From Phaeosaccion multiseriatum (lineage: Eukaryota; Ochrophyta, other classes): DNA of 64,000 nucleotides. The notes beneath the pieces are model-generated. The model had not been told where the DNA came from. It searched no databases and saw only the letters and a program-made list of their open reading frames with translations. The stretch spans positions 558,001-622,000 of the forward strand of contig OZ218962.1 of assembly GCA_965112735.1 (NCBI GenBank), written 5' to 3'. Below, in pieces: positions 22,076 through 33,947 of this stretch. The translations under genes were made by a program, and so were the position numbers. The stretch's first letter is position 1. Each line of letters starts with the position of its first letter.

Positions 22076-22580
22076 CCCTCCTCCTGCTTCATGTACTACC
22101 CACGGCCGCTTTCTCTTGCTGGGAGTACCGCTGCATCCCGCCCTGCCGATGCCTGCACATCTAAGCCACTCTCACATCAAACGGGTTGTCCCCACACCAT
22201 GCTATCCTCCGTACCCTTTTGCTACACCAACTACCACCGCTGCAGTGGAGAGGGCTGCTGCTCACCCCGTCGGCTGCGTTGAGTGCCTTCCTTCGATGCT
22301 CTTGCCTCTCCTGCCCCTCTTTAGCCGCACAGTGCCATCCCACCTTCCCCCGTCGTGCCGTGCTGCTATCCATCGCTGGCCTTGTTCTCATTCCGCCACC
22401 CTCTCCACACTTCCGTCTGTCTGTGCCCCTGCTTGCCTGTCCGTGGCGGTGCTCCAACTAATCTATTCCATCCGACGCTTGTATCCACAGCCAGTCCCAC
22501 TGGCGAGTGTGCACTCCAACCCCCCCCCCCCCCACATCCCCCTCCTCGCTCGCTTCGAGGCCGTGACCTCTCTCCCCTTT
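22076..22580. repeat. ankyrin-unit 3' flank, subtype 1, copy A
   Basis: Shares with 25245-25781 the sequence cacggccgctttctcttgct, the run of C residues before cacatccccctcctcgctcg, and other blocks. No independent gene is seen. Confidence 0.7.
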
Positions 22581-24133
22581 TCACTGCGTGTCTAGTTTCT
22601 TGCACCTGGAGTCGTCGTCGGCTCCGTGCATGCCTGCAGCCACTTCCAGCACGTTGTCGGAAGACACTCCCCTCTCCTGCGGCGGTAGGCCCCTCTCCTT
22701 GCCGAAGATCAAGTCGCACGTCCGCATAATGTCCGCCGGGCTTTGCGAGTCGAAGTATCGCTTGTCTGCCATAAGAAGATGGCCACGGACCTCTTGCAGG
22801 AGACCAAGCTCTCGAGCAGCAGTCAGAGCCTTGCCCACAGACGCCCCTGCGCAGAGAAGCTCGTGCATCGCCCCTTCATGATTGTGGTATGCTGCGAAGA
22901 GGAGGGGAGTTCTTCCGCTGTCATCCTTGATATCCACCTCAGCCCCCGCGCCGAGCAGGATGCGCAGGGCATGCCCATGTCCTTCGCTCGCAGCATACTG
23001 CAGAGCAGTAGTCCCCTCCTCGTCATGTCGATCAACGTCAGCCCCTGCCGATACGAGCTCACGCAGAGCCTCAGCGTATCCACGGTGCGCTGCCGCCATG
23101 ACAGCAGTCCTTTCCTCTGCGCCATGTCGATCCACGTCTGCCCCTGCTGAGATGAGCTCACGCAGCACCTCAGCGTGTCCGTTAGCGGCTGCCAATACGA
23201 GAGCAGTACTCCCCTCCGCGGCATGTCGATCCACGTCTGCCCCTGCTGAGATGAGCTCACGTAACATCTCAGTGTGTCCCTGCAGCGCGGCCGCCATGAG
23301 AGGTGTTGCTCCCGTAGCACTCACAGGATCCACTTCGGCACCAGCTGCAAGTAGCCGCCTCGCTATCCCTGTATGCCCTTCAATGCTGGCCTCAGAAAGT
23401 GGCGAAGTGCCGTCGTTGCTCAGTTGGTTCACATCTGCGTTGCTGGCAAGAAGCAACTTCGCCACCTCCTCATGACCGTACTTCGACGCCAATATCAGTG
23501 GTGTACTTCCGTCGGTGGTGGCCTGGTTCACATTGGCATTGGCCGCGAGGAGCAGTTCCACCATCTCCTCATGACCGTCCAGTGACGCCATTACCAGTGG
23601 TGTACTTCCGTCGTTGGCGGCCTTGTTCACATTCGCATTGGCCGCAAGGAGCAGCCTCACAACCCCCTCATAATTGCCCCATGAAGCTAAGTTCAGAGGT
23701 GTAGCTCCGTTGTTGTTGACTCGATTCACATCGGCGCCCCCCGCGATCAAAGCTCTGACGACTTCTGTGTGCCCATAGGTCGAAGCTGCACACAAGGCGT
23801 CCCTTTGTCAATTGGTTGATCCAAATCCGCACCGGCCTCAATCAGTATCTGCACGACGTTCAGATGGCCACGTATGCAAGCCCCTATCAATGGTGTGCAA
23901 TCGTCAGAAGTCATCGCTTCGTGGTTTGGAGATGCCCCTTCCCCCAATAGAAGCCCCACAATGTCTGCTCTACCCCCCAACGCCGCTACAGTCATTAGGT
24001 TGTACCCGTCCGCACAAATCGCGGCATCAAGGCAAGCCTTCCTTCCCCCCTCTTCAGCGACAAGGGCGCTGATGGCTCGCTTGACATTCTTGATGCTTTC
24101 CCCCCCAGTGATGGCCCTGTAGAGGCGCGTGGC
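22581..24133 (-). pseudogene. ankyrin-repeat gene copy 1, one-base frameshift
   Basis: About 12 ankyrin repeats read from ATRLYRAITGGESIKNVKRA (likely exon start 24133 after an AG) through DVDRH-type repeats to the conserved tail DKRYFDSQSPADIMRTCD...PPQERGVSSD. Compared with copy 2 (GGGACGGCCATGG) this copy reads GGGACGCCTTG near 23791-23801. One base is missing, so the frame moves after QPIDKGT. The downstream frame (23795-22581) stays open for 404 codons, so the lesion is probably recent. No first exon like that of copies 3-5 is seen. If translated, it would be a scaffold-type ankyrin protein of unknown partner. Confidence 0.75.
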
Positions 24134-24381
24134 CTTGTGTCGGCCGAGGAAGGAGAGAGCGAGGGAAGGAAAAAAGACCGTAAAACCAGAGGGGCGGTGA
24201 GTCACTGCTCTCGGGAGGCGACCCGCTTAAGGGCGAGCTCTTTGCAAGCCAATGGGATGGAGTGGAGAAGAAGTGGCAGTTGGATGATAACGCGCATTGC
24301 CAAAGTCGAATGCACTCCGGTTCAACAAACAGTGCGGCGATACCAAGCGCTTCCAATAGTAGCTGCCTCTGCTCCGCCCTC

Positions 24382-24850
24382 CCTTCTATAAACGTACCTC
24401 TCCGCTCACTCGAGGGCGGGGTCCTCCGCTGCTCTGGGCCATGCTGGCGCGCCGAGAGACAAAAGAAAGCTTGTAGCAGGGGCTAGCAGCAGAAGGCCCT
24501 CAGGGACGGTATTCACGCTGCACCGCCACCATCGCGCTTGCTACTGAAACAACTCCACCTTCTCTCCCCTGGCAGCTATATGATATTACACTGGTAGCTA
24601 TTCGTCCTTTCACCCTTGCAGCTAGAGATTCCCCGGGGGGGGGGGGCTGGTGCCAACAAACTTGTACTCACACTCCGATCTGCAGGGCGCCCTTGTGGCT
24701 CACAGCACCCTCAACAACACGGAGTACGGAGCGCTTGTAGCCTCAATGCAGAGCGCAACCCACACTCTCATGATAATGACACGCTGCTTTTCTGTGTTAT
24801 CCATTGTACCCGTGCGAGAGAGCAACGTCACGTTCCTAACTAATTACCTT
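24382..24850. repeat. ankyrin-unit 5' flank repeat, copy B
   Basis: Starts ttctataaacgtacctctcc and includes ggccatgctggcgcgccgag, a long G run, and the core tacggagcgcttgtag...ctctcatgataatgac. It is closely related to 21684-22075 and 27186-27600. TATAAA faces right, away from the ankyrin gene. Confidence 0.75.
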
Positions 24851-25781
24851 TTATGTGTGTGTGCGCGTGCGCCTCAAAGCAGTCGAGCTGCACCCCCCTT
24901 CTTTGGATCCACCCCCCCAGAGCGCGGCAGTTTCATATGCCAAGAAATGTATACTCAAACTCCGGCCTTGTCTCTCTTGTGGATGACAGCCCTCGGGTGG
25001 AGGATGCAGGCTACGAAGGCACACAGAGTCGAGAAAGAGGGTGGATGAGTTGCCAAGGGAGTTGGTTCCTTCTTTCATAGCGGACGCGCTGCGAGTATGG
25101 GGGTGGGGGCTAAATTGCCAGCAAAGTACCCTGACAGTGAGTACATTTATCGTCCCCGATGCCTGGGCAGAGCTCACGCGGGGCCAACTTTCCGCACCCT
25201 CTGCTACCCTCTAACACCATGCATACCGAACATTCCTCTCCCTCTCCCTGCTTCATGTACTACCCACGGCCGCTTTCTCTTGCTGGGAGTGCGGCTGCAT
25301 CCCGCCCTGCCGTTGCCTGCACATCTAAGCCACTCCCTCATCAAACGGGTTGGCTTCTTTCTCCCTTTCCCGTGTACCCCACACCATGCTATCCTCCGTA
25401 CCCTTTGGCTACACCAATTACCACACCAGCTGCAGGGAAGAGAGCCGCTGCCCCCCCCGTCGGCTGCGGTGAGTTCGAAGGCGTTCGATGCACTTGCCCC
25501 TCCTTGCCCTGCGGTGCACTGTCTTTAACCACACAGTGCCATCCCACCTTCCCCCGTCGTACCGTGCTGCTATCCATCACTGGCCTCGTTCTCATTCCGC
25601 CACCCTCTCCACACTTCCATCTGTCTGTGTCGCTGCCCGCCTGTCCGTGGCTGGTGCTCCAACTAATCTATTGCATCCGACGCTTACAGCCACAGTCCCA
25701 CTGGCGAGTGTGCACTCCAACCCCCCCCCCCCCCACATCCCCCTCCTCGCTCGCTTCGAGGCCGTGACCTCTCTCCCCTTT
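24851..25781. repeat. inter-unit spacer and 3' flank, subtype 1, copy B
   Basis: 24851-25244 contains unit sequence (gtgcgcgtgcgcctcaaagc) and a stretch (24940-25190) not seen in the other units. 25245-25781 repeats the subtype-1 3' flank. No gene recognised. Confidence 0.6.
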
Positions 25782-26939
25782 TCACTGCGTGTCTTGCTTC
25801 GCCCACCTGGAAGCGTCGTCGGCTCCGCGCATGCCTGCGGCCCCTTCCAGCATGGTCTCGGAAGACACACCCCTCTCTTGCGGCGGTAGGCCCCTCTCCT
25901 TGCCGAAGGTCAAGTCGCACGTCCGCATAATGTCCGCAGGGCTTTGGGAGTCGAAGTACCGCTTGTCTGCCATCAGAAGACGATCACGGACCTCTTGCAG
26001 GACACCGAACTCTCGAGCACCAGTCAGAGCCTTGCCCACAGACGCCCCTGCGCAGAGAAGCTCGTGCATCGCCCCTCCACGATTGCGGTGTGCTGCGAAG
26101 AGGAGGGGAGTTCTTCCGATGTCATCCTCGATATCCACCTCAGCCCCGGCCTTGAGCAGGATGTGCAGGGCGTGCCCATGTCCTTCGATCGCAGCATAGT
26201 GCAGAGCAGTTCTCCCCTCCGCGTCATGTCGATCCACGTCAGCCCCTGCCGACACGAGCTCACGCAGCACCTCAGCGTGTCCATATTGCGCTGCCCACAT
26301 GAGAGCAGTAGTCCCCCCATCATTGGCTGCATCCACCTCAGCCCCGGCCGTGAGCAGGATGTGCAGGGCATGCCCTTGTCCGCCTTCAGCAGCGTAGCGC
26401 AGAGCAGTAACCCCCTTCGCGTCATGTCGATCAACGTCTGCCCCTGCCGATATGAGCTCACGTAGTACCCCACCGTGCCCCAGCCCCGCGGCCGCGATGA
26501 GAGGTGTCGTTCCGTTGTTCGTGGGTCGATTCACATCGGCGCCCCCCGCGATCAAGGCTCTGACGACTTCTGTGTGCCCATCGACTGAAGCTCCAGCCAT
26601 GGCCGTCCCTTTATCAATTGGTTGATCCAAATCCGCACCGGCCTCAATCAGTATCTGCACGACGTTCAGATGGCCATGCATGCAAGCCCCTATCAATGGT
26701 GTGCAATCGTCAGAAGTCATCGCTTCGTGGTTTGGAGATGCCCCTTCCCCCAATAGAAGCCCCACAATGTCTGCTCTACCCCCCAACGCCGCTACAGTCA
26801 TTGGGTTGTACCCGTCAGCACCAATCGCGGCATCAAGGCAAGCCTTCCTTCCCCCCTCTTTAGCGACGAGGGCGCTGATGGCTCGCTTGACATTCTTGAT
26901 GCTTTCCCCCCCAGTGATGGCCCTGTAGAGGCGCGTGGC
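25782..26939 (-). CDS. ankyrin-repeat protein copy 2 (eight repeats)
   Basis: The body is open for 385 residues from ATRLYRAITGGESIKNVKRA to the stop, with about eight ankyrin repeats (consensus TPL..A...GH..VL..LI.AGADVDRHD). It ends in the family tail DKRYFDSQSPADIMRTCD and GLPPQERGVSSETMLEGAAG. The frame extends further upstream to 27011 but without an ATG. The true start is probably in an upstream exon, with the acceptor at the AG before 26939, as inferred for copies 3-5. The tail is found only in this family and may be its own small domain. Role: protein-protein interaction scaffold, partner unknown. Confidence 0.65.
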   Translation of the reverse strand, partial: ATRLYRAITGGESIKNVKRAISALVAKEGGRKACLDAAIGADGYNPMTVAALGGRADIVGLLLGEGASPNHEAMTSDDCTPLIGACMHGHLNVVQILIEAGADLDQPIDKGTAMAGASVDGHTEVVRALIAGGADVNRPTNNGTTPLIAAAGLGHGGVLRELISAGADVDRHDAKGVTALRYAAEGGQGHALHILLTAGAEVDAANDGGTTALMWAAQYGHAEVLRELVSAGADVDRHDAEGRTALHYAAIEGHGHALHILLKAGAEVDIEDDIGRTPLLFAAHRNRGGAMHELLCAGASVGKALTGAREFGVLQEVRDRLLMADKRYFDSQSPADIMRTCDLTFGKERGLPPQERGVSSETMLEGAAGMRGADDASRWAKQDTQ

Positions 26940-27185
26940 CTTGTATCGGCCGAGGAAGGAGAGAGCGAGGGAAGGTAAAAAGACCGTAAAACCAGAGGGG
27001 TGGTGAGTCACTGCTCTCGGGAGGCGACCCGCTTAAGGGCGAGCCCTTTGCCAGCCAAAGGGATGGAGTGGAGAAGAAGCGGCAGAGGGATGATAACGCG
27101 CATTGCCAACGTCGAATGCACTCCGGCTCAACAAACAGTGCGGCGATACCAAGCGCTTCCAATAGTAGCTGCCCGCTCTCCGTCC

Positions 27186-27600
27186 TCCCTTCTATAAACG
27201 TACCTCTCCGCTCACTCGAGGGGGGGGTCCTGCGCTGCTCTGGGCCATGCTGGCGCGGCGAGAGACGAAAGAAAGCCTGTAGCAGGGCTAGCAGCAGGAG
27301 GCCCTCAGGGTCGGTATTCACGCTGCACCATCGCGCTTGCTACTCTCTTTTCTTCTCTCTCCTTGCAGCTAGAGATTTCCCGAGGGGGGGGGGGGGTGCC
27401 AACAAACTTGTACTCACACTCCGATCTGTAGGGCGCCCTGGTGGCTCACAGCACCCTCAACAACACGGAGTACGGAGCGCTTGTAGCCTCAATGCAGAGC
27501 GCAACCCGCACTCTCATGATAATGACACTCTGCTTTTCTGTATTATCAATGCGCGAGAGCAACGTCACGTCCCTAACCTCACTACCTTACGTGTGTGTGC
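27186..27600. repeat. ankyrin-unit 5' flank repeat, copy C
   Basis: Starts ttctataaacgtacctctcc, has the same atgctggcgcg segment, a G run at 27381-27396 and the core tacggagcgcttgtagcctc. Confidence 0.75.
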
Positions 27601-28389
27601 GCGTGCGCCTCAAAGCAGTCGAGCTTCACCCCCCGTCTTTGGATCCGCCCCCCTCAACTACACTCATCTTACTCCGAGCTCATAAGCTCCAATATACACC
27701 TCCCCCCCTCTCCCTCCTCCCTCCTCCCTCCTTCCCCAGGAGGATGCCTCACGGCGCTCCACTGCTAGACTCCGTTCCGATGGCACCGTGCCATAAAAAG
27801 AGCACCGCCTTCTTCTCACCGCTCGAGACGCTGGGTGCTCTCCCACCACCACGCTCACGCCCCTCAATCCGCTTGCACATGATGGTTCGTCCTCGCTACC
27901 CGTGCTTCTTCCCTCGCATCTCTCTCAGACACAGCCCTCTGCTTCAGCGCATTTCCTCACCCACGCCTTTCCACGTCTCGCTCTCCATGCCTCCGGGCCT
28001 CTCCAGCAGTGGCACCCCACTATAGAGCTCCCCCCCCCCCCCTATTGATACTCTTCCTCCCCCTCCTCCTCCTGCAAAGCTGCTGCCGCCCATCCCAAGC
28101 GAAAACTCGTTCCCTGTCCCTGCACCTGCCGCCGCTATACCGCTCTTCATGGCCTGATATGACGCATCCTGCTCGTGCTGCTGGTGCTCGTGTTGTTGTT
28201 GGTGTAGTTGCTGCTGTTCTTGTTGGTGTAGTCGTTGCTGATACTGCTGCTGCCTCCCTTGCTACTGCTGCTGCTGCTGCTGCATCCGTGGCTGCGGCAT
28301 GCCCCCATACCCTCCTGCCACCGGAAGTAGCCCTCCCCCCCCACACCCCCCTCCTCGCTCTCTTCGAGTCCATGATTGCTCTCCCCTTT
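27601..28389. repeat. ankyrin-unit 3' flank, subtype 2, copy C
   Basis: Contains ctcctccctcc runs, atgcctcacggcgctccact, cagtggcaccccactatag and a GTTGTTGTTGG/TGCTGCTGC-rich part. Homologous to 30700-31488 and 41130-41863. No gene seen. Confidence 0.7.
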
Positions 28390-30071
28390 TCAATGCGTGT
28401 CTTGCTTCGCCCACCTGGAATCGTCGTCGGCTCCGCGCATGCCTGCAGCCACTTCCAGCACGTTGTCGGAAGACACACCCCTCTCCTGCGGCGGTAGGCC
28501 CCTCTCCTTGCCGAAGGTCGAGTCGCACGTCCGCATTATATCCGCAGGGCTTTGGGAGTCAAAGCACCGCTTGTCTGCCATCAGAAGACGATCACGGACC
28601 TCTGGCAGGACACCAAGCTCTCGAGCAGCAGTCAGAGCCTTGCCCACAGACGCCCCTGTGCAGAGAAGGTCGTGCATCGCCCCTCCATGGTTTTCGTATG
28701 CTGCTACAAGGAGGGGAGTTCTTCCGATGGCATCCTTGATGTCCACCTCAGCCCCGGCGCCGAGCAGGATGTGCAGGACATGCCCATGTCCGGCTTCAGC
28801 AGCGTAGTGCAGAGCAGTACTGCCGTTGTTGTTATGTCGATCAACGTCTGCCCCTGCGGATACGAGCGCACGCAGCACCTCACCGTACCCACTATCCGCT
28901 GCCACCATGAGAGCAGTATCCCCCTCCACCTCATGTCGATCCACGTCTGCCCCTGCCGATAGGAGCTCACGCAGCACCTCAGCGTGTCCGTTACTCGCTG
29001 CCACTATGAGAGCAGTATTCCCCTTTGGGTCATGTCGATCCACGTCTGCCCCTGCTGAGATGAGCTCACGTATTACTCCACCGTGTCCCTGCCCCGCGGC
29101 CACCATGGGAGGTGTCATTCCGTGATCATCAGCTGCATACACCTCGGCACCAGCTGCGAGTAGCCGCCTCGCTATCTCTGCACGCCCAAGGTTGCTGGCC
29201 ACAAGAAGTGGCGAAGTTCCGTCGTTGCTCAGATGATTCACATCTGCGTTGCTGGCAAGAAGCAACTCCACCACCTCCTCTTGACCACTTGACGCCAATA
29301 GCAGTGGTGTACCTCCGTCGTTGGTGGCTCGATTCACATTGGCGCCCCCCGCGATTAAAGTTCTGACGACTTCTGTGTGCCCACAGAGTGAAGCTACACC
29401 CAAGGCCGTCCACTTGTCAACTGCTTGATCTAAATCAGCACCGGCCTCCATCAGTATCTGCACGACTTTCAGATGGCCTCCATCAGTATCTGCACGACTT
29501 TCAGATGGCCACGTTTGCAAGCCCCTATCAATGGCGTTAAAACAGCAGAAGTCATCGCTTTGTGGTTTGGAGATGCCCCTTCCCCCAACAGAAGCTCCAC
29601 AACGTCTGCTCTACCCTCCATCGCCGCTACAGTCATTGGGGTGTGCCCGTCAGCACAAATCGCGGCGTCGAGGCAAGCCTTCCTTCCCCCCTCTTTGGCG
29701 ACAAGGGCGCTGATGGCTCGCTTGACGTCCTTGATAGTCTTCCTCCCGCTGATGGCGTCGCTGAGGCGCGTGGCCTTGTGTCGCCCGAGGGAGGAGAGAG
29801 CGAGGGAGGGCGAAAAGGGCGGAAAACAAGAGGGGTGGTGAGTCACTGCTCTTGGGAGGCGACGCGCTTGTAGCAGAGACCGTTGCCCTCCCGCGAAGAT
29901 CAAGGGGAGACGAAGGGAGGTCGGCAGAGTGAGAAGTTCGGACGCAAGTCACGGCGATGGGAAGGGGGGGGTGAGAAATATAACATTTCCACCGAGGCAA
30001 GGCAACAGCGTCGGACCAATTCGGCCCCGTCGGCGGCGGCTTACCTCTCTGCTGAAGGTTGGGCTCTGCAT
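28390..30071 (-). pseudogene. ankyrin-repeat gene copy 3, broken by a 32-bp tandem duplication
   Basis: Likely exon 1 is 30071-30045 (ATG to MQSPTFSRE, followed by GTAAGC). Likely exon 2 starts at 29774 (ATRLSDAISGRK). About ten ankyrin repeats and the conserved tail are present. At 29445-29508 the sequence cctccatcagtatctgcacg... occurs twice in tandem with a 32-bp unit. Since 32 is not a multiple of three, the frame breaks after QILMEA. The remainder (29500-28390) is open and in family register. Otherwise it resembles copies 4 and 5. Confidence 0.78.
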
Positions 30072-30269
30072 GATGGAGGCACCAGCCGCCCCGAGGCCGG
30101 GCGGGGGATGATCCACGAGCCGCCCTGTGGGGGGATAAGTGTAAAAAAGAGGAACGCTCTCCGCGCTATAGAGAGCAGCAGGGAAAGAGGCAGCCGTTGT
30201 CCCGTATCTCGTCTTGAGGCAGGTTTATTGAGAAAATGAAAGTGTGTCTGTCTATCCCAGCCGGCGTAC

Positions 30270-30680
30270 CATCTGCTATCCGCCAGCGTCAGCCGGCTTT
30301 GATTTGTTGCGAGTGCAGTAGTTGGTGTCGATAGCACGTCAGGGGTCGACACTACGGCATGTTACTGGATACGAGATCACCCAGCACCTCAGCGTAGCAG
30401 GGCTAGCAGTAGGAAGTCCTCAGAGACGGCTAAACACAAGGGGAAGGAGAGAAGGGGATCGGTTAACACTAAACTTATACTCACACTCCGATCTGTGGCG
30501 TCGTCGTGGCTCCAGCATCCTCAACAACACGGATTAAGATTAATTATACGGAGCGCTTGTAGCCTCAATGCAGAGCGCAACCCACACTCTCATGATAATG
30601 ACGCTCTGCTTTTCTTTTTTTTTCCATTTTTGCCCCCCTCCTCGAGTCCCTAACCTTACTACCTTTTACGTGTGCGTGCG
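30270..30680. repeat. ankyrin-unit 5' flank repeat, copy D (uninterrupted insertion site)
   Basis: Subtype-2 version: ctatccgccagcgtcagccg, gtcaggggtcgacactacgg, agcagtaggaagtcctcaga, then GGGATCGG (30455-30462) running directly into ttaacactaaacttatactc and the tacggagcgcttgtag core. It is the empty-site counterpart of the locus split by the mobile element. Confidence 0.85.
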
Positions 30681-30699
30681 CGTGCGCCTCAGAACAATC

Positions 30700-31488
30700 G
30701 AGCTGCACCCCCCTCCTTTGGATCCGCTCCGCCCTACTTCTCTCATCTTACTCCGAGCTAATAAGCTCCAATATACACCTCCCCCCCTCTCCCTCCTCCC
30801 TCCTCCCTCCTCCCTCCTCCCTCCTGGAGGATGCCTCACGGCCCTCCACTGCTAGACTCCGTTCCGAGCGGCCCGCGCCCTAAATGGAGCACCGCCTTCT
30901 TCTCACAGCTCGTGACGCTGGCTGCTCTCCCATCACGACGCTCACGCCCCTCAATCCGCTTGCTCATGACGTTTCGTCCTCGCTACCCGTGCTTCTGCCC
31001 TCGCACCTCTCAGACACAGCCCTCTGCTTCAGCGCATTTCCTCACCCACGCCCTCCCACGTCTCGCTCTCCATGCCTCCGGGCCTCTCCAGCGGTGGCAC
31101 CCCACTGTAGAGGTTCCCTCCCCCCCCCCCCTATTGATGCTCTTCCTCCCCCTCCTCCCCTGTAAAGCTGCTACCGCCGATCCCAAGCGAAAACTCGCTC
31201 CCTGTCCCTGCCCCTGTCGCCGCATACCGCTCTTCATGGCCTGATATGACGCATCCTGCCCCTGCCCATGTTGTTCGTGCTGCTGGTGCTCGTGTTGATG
31301 TAGTTGCTGCTGTTGTTGTTGGTGTAGTCGTTGCTGATGCTGCTGCTGCCTCCCTTGCTACTGGCTGCTGATGCTGCTGCATCCCTGGCTGGGGCACCCC
31401 CCCATACCCTCCTGCCACCGGAAGTAACCCTCCCCCCCCACACCCCCCTCCTCACTCGCTTCGAGGCCGTGTGATCTCTCTCCCCTTT
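30700..31488. repeat. ankyrin-unit 3' flank, subtype 2, copy D
   Basis: Same blocks as 27630-28389 (atgcctcacggccctccact; cagcggtggcaccccactg; TTGTTGTTGGTGTAG). No gene seen. Confidence 0.7.
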
Positions 31489-33037
31489 TCAACGCGTGTC
31501 TTGCTTCGCCCACCTGGAATCGTCGTCGGCTCCACGCATGCCTGCAGCCACTTCCAGCACGTTGTCGGAAGACACGCCCCTCTCCTGCGGCGGTAGGCCC
31601 CTCTCCTTGCCGAAGGTCACGTCGCACGTCCGCATCATATCCGCAGGGCTTTGGGAGTCGAAGTATCGCTTGTCTGCCATCAGAAGACGATCACGGACCT
31701 CTTGCAGGACACCAAGCTCTCGAGCAGCAGTCAGAGCCTTGCCCACAGACGCCCCTGCGCAGAGAAGCGCGTGCATCGCCCCTCTACGATTGTGGTATGC
31801 TGCGAAGAGGAGTGGTGTTCTTCCACTGCCATCCTCGCTATCCACCGCAGCCCCGGCCTCTAGCAGGATGTGCAGGAGATGCCCATGTCCGGCCCTAGCA
31901 GCGCAGTGCAGAGCAGTAAGGCCGTGGTTGTCATGTCGATCCACGTCTGCCTCTGCTGAGATGAGCTCACGCAGCAACTCAGCGTGTACACCATTCGCTG
32001 CCCCCATGAGAGCAGTAACCCCCTTCACGTCATGTCGATCCACGTCTGCCCCTGCTGAGATGAGCTCACGTAATACCTCACCGTGTCCCTCCCGCGCGGC
32101 CGCCATGAGAGGTGTCCTTCCGTCATCATCAGCTGCATCCACCTCGGCACCTGCTGCGAGTAGCCGCCTCGCTATCTCTGCATGACCTATACCGCTAGCC
32201 ACAAGAAGTGGCGAAGTTCTGACGCTGGTCAGGGGGTTTACATCTGCGTTGCTGGCAAGAAGCAACTTCACCACCTCCTCTTGACCATTTGACGCCGCGA
32301 ACAGAGGTGTAGCTCCGTCGTTGGTGGCCTTGTTCACATTCGCATTGGTCGCGAGCAGCAGTCTCACCACCTCCTCATGACCGTTCAGTGACGCCGCAAA
32401 CAGAGGTGTTATTCCCTCGTTGGTACAGGTGGCTCGGTTCACATTGGCGCCCCCCGCGATTAAAGCTCTGACGACTTCTGTGTGCCCATTGTAACTACCC
32501 ACACTCAAGGCCGGCCCATTTGCAACTGCCCCTTCCCCCAATAGAAGCTCCACAACGTCTGCTCTACCCCCCAACGCCGCTACAGTCATTGGGGTGTGCC
32601 CGTCAGCACAAATCGCGGCCTCGAGGCAAGCCTTCCTTCCCCCTTCTTGGGCGACAAGGGCGCTGATGGCTCGCTTGACGTCCTTGATAGTCTTCCTCCC
32701 GAGGATGGCATCGTTGAGGAGCGTGGCCTTGTGTCGGCCGAGGGGGGAGAGAGCGAGGGGGGGCGAAAAAGGCGGAAAACAAGAGGGGTGGTGAGTGTTC
32801 TTGGGAGGCGACCCGCTTGCAGCAGAGACCTTCGCCCTCCCGCGAAGATCAAGGGGAGACGAAGGGAGGATGGTAGAGTGAGAAGTTCAAAAGCAAGTCA
32901 TGGCGAGCGATGGGAAGGGGGGAGAACATTCACCGAGGGAAGGCAACGGCGTTCAGCGTCGGACCAATTCGGCCCCGGAACAGAAGGCATGGCCATACAA
33001 AGGGGCTTACCTCTCTGCTGAAGGTTGGGCTCTGCAT
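31489..33037 (-). CDS. ankyrin-repeat protein copy 4 (nine repeats), two exons
   Basis: Proposed exon 1 is 33037-33011 (ATGCAGAGC..., nine codons, donor GTAAGC). Proposed exon 2 is 32727-31489, beginning ATLLNDAILGRKTIKDVKRA after an AG acceptor, in phase 0. The body is open throughout. Compared with copies 3 and 5, part of the second ankyrin repeat is deleted in frame (GEG then AVANGPALSVGS), leaving about nine repeats before the conserved tail DKRYFDSQSPADMMRTCD. Four bases are also missing upstream of exon 2 relative to copy 3, which would fall in the intron. Function as for the other copies: an interaction scaffold with unknown partner. Confidence 0.65.
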
Positions 33038-33235
33038 GATGGAGGCACCAGCCGCCCCGAGGCCGGGCGGGGGATGATCCACGAGCCGCCCTGTGGGGGG
33101 AGACGCGTAAAAAAGAGGAACGCTCTCCGCGCTATAGAGAGCAGCAGGGAAAGAGGCAGCCGTTGTCCCGTATCTCGTCTTGAGGCAGGTTTATTGAGAA
33201 AATGAATGTGTGTCTGTCTATCCCAGCCGGCGTAC

Positions 33236-33428
33236 CATCTGCTATCCGCCAGCGTCAGCCGGCTTTGATTTGTTGCCAGTGCAGTAGTTGGTGTCGATAG
33301 CACGTCAGGGGTCGACACTACGGCATGTTACTGGATACGAGGTCACCCAGCACCTCAGCGTAGCAGGGCTAGCAGTAGGAAGTCCTCAGAGACGGCTAAA
33401 CACAAGCGGAAGGAGAGAAGGGGATCGG
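33236..33428. repeat. left part of ankyrin-unit 5' flank copy E, split by the mobile element
   Basis: Near-identical to 30270-30462, ending in GGGATCGG at 33421-33428. It resumes at 40888 with GGGATCGG and ctaacactaaac. Confidence 0.88.
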
Positions 33429-33443
33429 GGCGCACTTTTATAC
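33429..33443 (+). repeat. left terminal inverted repeat
   Basis: GGCGCACTTTTATAC. The reverse strand reads TATAAAAG pointing out of the element. Confidence 0.75.
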
Positions 33444-33613
33444 CGTCGACCGCCGGCCCAAAAAAGCAAAAAAGGAGAAAAAAAAGAAATTAGAAATTTT
33501 CCCCGCCTGCGGCGCCACCCCTCTCCCCTCTCCTTCTCCCCCCCCACAGTAGAGGCAAGTGAAGAAGACCAATGTGTTGTATTTACATCACTATGTACAC
33601 AGAAAGGTATGAG

Positions 33614-33900
33614 TCACCCTGAAGGGCCCTGCTTAGCCTGCTGTAACCTTTCCCTTTCCCTTTGCCGCGCTGCCCTTTTCTGGAGCTTTGCCCTCTCCCT
33701 CCCCTCCGCGCCTGCCTCTGTTCTTCTCCTTTTCTCGGCCTCCCTCTTCTTCCGTAGCTTTGTCTCGCGGGTTCTCTCACCTCCCCCGAGAGCGACACCA
33801 CCCTCTGCAGTAGCAGAGTCTGCAGGTGCTACAGCTGCTCCTGCCCCCGATCCTCCCGCTGCAGGCCACAGTGCTGCGGCTGCTGGTGCCGGCGGTGGTC

Positions 33901-33947
<47 letters not shown>

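Noticed and set aside
22743-23475. Plus-strand repeat proteins (CRSTSAPAE...)
   Set aside because: Antisense shadow of the periodic ankyrin codons; the minus strand carries the ankyrin consensus.
33420-33428. 9-bp target duplication (GGGGATCGG), which would suggest a Mutator-like element
   Set aside because: The base before GGGATCGG on the right side is C, so only 8 bp are shared.
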